Source: CBDCUI01 sp965223115 (GTDB lineage: Bacteria; Pseudomonadota; Gammaproteobacteria; UBA4575). Taken from it: a stretch of DNA of 64,000 nt. Below are positions 62,859 to 64,000 of this stretch, piece by piece. The stretch lies in assembly GCA_965223115.1 (NCBI GenBank), contig OZ244982.1, forward strand, positions 2,108,001 through 2,172,000. Direction: 5' to 3'. The notes under the pieces are model-generated. The model had not been told where the DNA came from. It was given only the letters and a program-made list of their open reading frames with translations, and ran no database searches. Both the position numbers and the translations under genes were made by a program. The stretch's first letter is position 1. The number at the start of each line of letters is the position of its first letter.

Positions 62859-63803
62859 ATGAAAAAACTATCCATTTGTGTACTAGGAGGAAGCGGATTT
62901 GTAGGTAGTCATTTGTGCGCCGAATTAGTAAACCATGGGCACAATGTGAAAATTCTTACTAAACGCCGAGAACAACATCGAGAACTACTCGTTCTACCTA
63001 GCCTACAGATTACTGAGGCAGATATACATGACGAATCTCAACTACGCACCCATTTTCAAAATTGTGATGTAGTTATTAATCTTGTCGGCATCCTGAATGA
63101 AAAAGGTCGCTCAGGTAAAGGCTTCCATATGGCGCACGTAGAGCTTGCTCGTAAAGTCATCACCTCTTGTACAAGCTGCAATATTCCTAGACTACTACAT
63201 ATGAGTGCGCTCAATGCTAGTCCTGATGGAAAAAGTTTTTATTTGCGCACTAAAGGTGAGGCTGAAAATTATGTACACACTTTTGCTGCAAATAAAATTG
63301 CAGTAACTAGTTTTCGTCCATCTGTAATTTTTGGACCTGAAGATGTTTTCTTAAATCGTTTTGCATCTATTTTAAAAACCTCACCTTGGATTTTTCCTCT
63401 AGCATGCGCAAATACTAAGTTTGCGCCTGTTTACATTGGAGATGTTGTAAACGTAATGGTTAAAGCCATAAATGACCCTAATACATTCGGACAAAGATAT
63501 GATTTATGCGGTCCTAAACAATACTCATTGAAACAAATTGTAGAATATATTTCTTCTACTTGTGGTTATAAAAGAAAGATCATTGGTTTACCTGCCTGGC
63601 TATCAAAATTACAAGCGTATACTTTAGAATTTGTGCCTGGCAAACCTTTTTCTATAGATAATTATTATTCACTACAAACAGATAGCATGTGCAATGCATC
63701 TGATACTTACCCAACCACTCTAGAAGCTATCGCACCCACTTATTTACTAAACAAATCTAGATATAAGGATTATCAAAAGCTTCGGACTCGATATCATCAT
63801 TAG
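62859..63803 (+). CDS. NAD(P)-binding epimerase/dehydratase-like protein (NDUFA9-related)
   Basis: This 314-residue extended SDR has the N-terminal LGGSGFVGSHLCAELVNHGH and VVINLVGILNEKG. It has RLLHMSALNASPDGKSFYLRTKGEAENYV (active-site region) and SFRPSVIFGPEDVFLNRFA. It resembles complex I NDUFA9-like proteins in bacteria. The role is not assigned. Its end overlaps the next minus-strand gene by 4 bp. Confidence 0.86.
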   Translation: MKKLSICVLGGSGFVGSHLCAELVNHGHNVKILTKRREQHRELLVLPSLQITEADIHDESQLRTHFQNCDVVINLVGILNEKGRSGKGFHMAHVELARKVITSCTSCNIPRLLHMSALNASPDGKSFYLRTKGEAENYVHTFAANKIAVTSFRPSVIFGPEDVFLNRFASILKTSPWIFPLACANTKFAPVYIGDVVNVMVKAINDPNTFGQRYDLCGPKQYSLKQIVEYISSTCGYKRKIIGLPAWLSKLQAYTLEFVPGKPFSIDNYYSLQTDSMCNASDTYPTTLEAIAPTYLLNKSRYKDYQKLRTRYHH

Positions 63804-64000
63804 CAATTCTCTTCACTTGTTAATATGGCTTCACGTTGTTGTTCTGATAATTTAGAAATTTCTTTTACGCGCATATAGAAATGTTCAAAATCTTTACCAC
63901 ATGAATTAAATAGCTGCACAAAAATCGGTACCTTCTCACGATATAAAGCAATAGCGCCAAACTGAGCGTTATTGAGTGGACCCGACATCCAATTTGAATA
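63800..64000 (-). CDS. Predicted aminopeptidase (COG4324-like), C-terminal part only
   Basis: The open frame runs from the window edge through SNWMSGPLNNAQFGAIALY and ends at 63800 in SEQQREAILTSEENC. The pattern W-M-SGPLNNA...PIF..L...CG.D...FY matches the C-terminus of the predicted-aminopeptidase family PF10023. An internal ATG at 63988 is not the start. The N-terminal HExxH zinc motif would be outside the window, so it cannot be checked. Confidence 0.75.
   Translation of the reverse strand, partial: YSNWMSGPLNNAQFGAIALYREKVPIFVQLFNSCGKDFEHFYMRVKEISKLSEQQREAILTSEENC

Overview
The window is a visibly AT-rich stretch of a gammaproteobacterial chromosome. The evidence is the gene content and order: accB-accC-prmA-dusB-fis-purH-purD, trxA upstream of rho, groES-groEL next to fxsA, and cutA-dsbD are all typical gammaproteobacterial neighbourhoods. 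The Bpt-type aminoacyl-tRNA-protein transferase, the proteobacterial-length GshA and AmpD agree with this. I cannot name a genus. I saw no rRNA, tRNA, CRISPR array or intact insertion sequence.

Region by region. 1-6.1 kb (minus strand): partial cytochrome b561, glycerol kinase, a secreted CAP-domain protein and a secreted lipase-like hydrolase. Next come a 37-residue membrane peptide with its own terminator, a DUF4870-like membrane protein, a uracil-DNA glycosylase-family protein and two small conserved unknowns. 6.1-14.9 kb: Rieske ferredoxin, DUF4126 protein and ferredoxin-NADP reductase on plus, then a minus-strand run (homocysteine methyltransferase-like, flavin-binding PNPOx fold, protein kinase, SixA, chalcone-isomerase-like, SIS isomerase, HtpX-like protease), an alpha/beta hydrolase and an FAA hydrolase. 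15-23.4 kb (plus): a TVP38-flavin oxidoreductase fusion, the ArsS radical SAM enzyme, an RND efflux pair and an AI-2E permease. 23.4-29.1 kb: a 2,4-dienoyl-CoA-reductase-like SDR, a creatininase-family enzyme, a MotA/OmpA-like pair, a broken rhodanese gene, DjlA and a DJ-1 protein.

29.1-35.0 kb is the most distinctive region: a selenoneine (selenium analogue of ergothioneine) locus. senA (selenoneine synthase, an EgtB relative) and senB (selenosugar synthase) are divergent around a 74-bp gap that carries a perfect 8-7-8 inverted repeat. Beyond senB lie a sugar nucleotidyltransferase and an FAD-oxidoreductase/SelD fusion that can supply selenophosphate (the senC role). No egtD (hercynine synthesis) and no selA/selB/selC are visible here, so selenium appears to be directed to a small molecule at this locus.

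35.1-40.8 kb: a secreted unknown, DUF4124 protein, GshA, Bpt and AmpD. Then comes an accessory islet in which a GIY-YIG nuclease gene, frameshifted at a run of seven A, sits between two highly foldable repeat elements. 40.8-50.3 kb: groEL/groES under a perfect CIRCE operator, fxsA, cutA-dsbD, an ArsR-rhodanese regulator divergent from a fatty-acid-hydroxylase-family gene across a 17-bp perfect inverted repeat, and a minus-strand group of small genes ending in msrA. 50.6-59.8 kb: the aroQ-accBC-prmA-DUF3426-dusB-fis-purH block, an inserted auxin-efflux-type carrier, and purD. 60-64 kb: a TetR regulator with a good promoter and an upstream palindrome, rho, trxA, an NAD-dependent epimerase-like protein, and the end of a predicted aminopeptidase that runs off the window.
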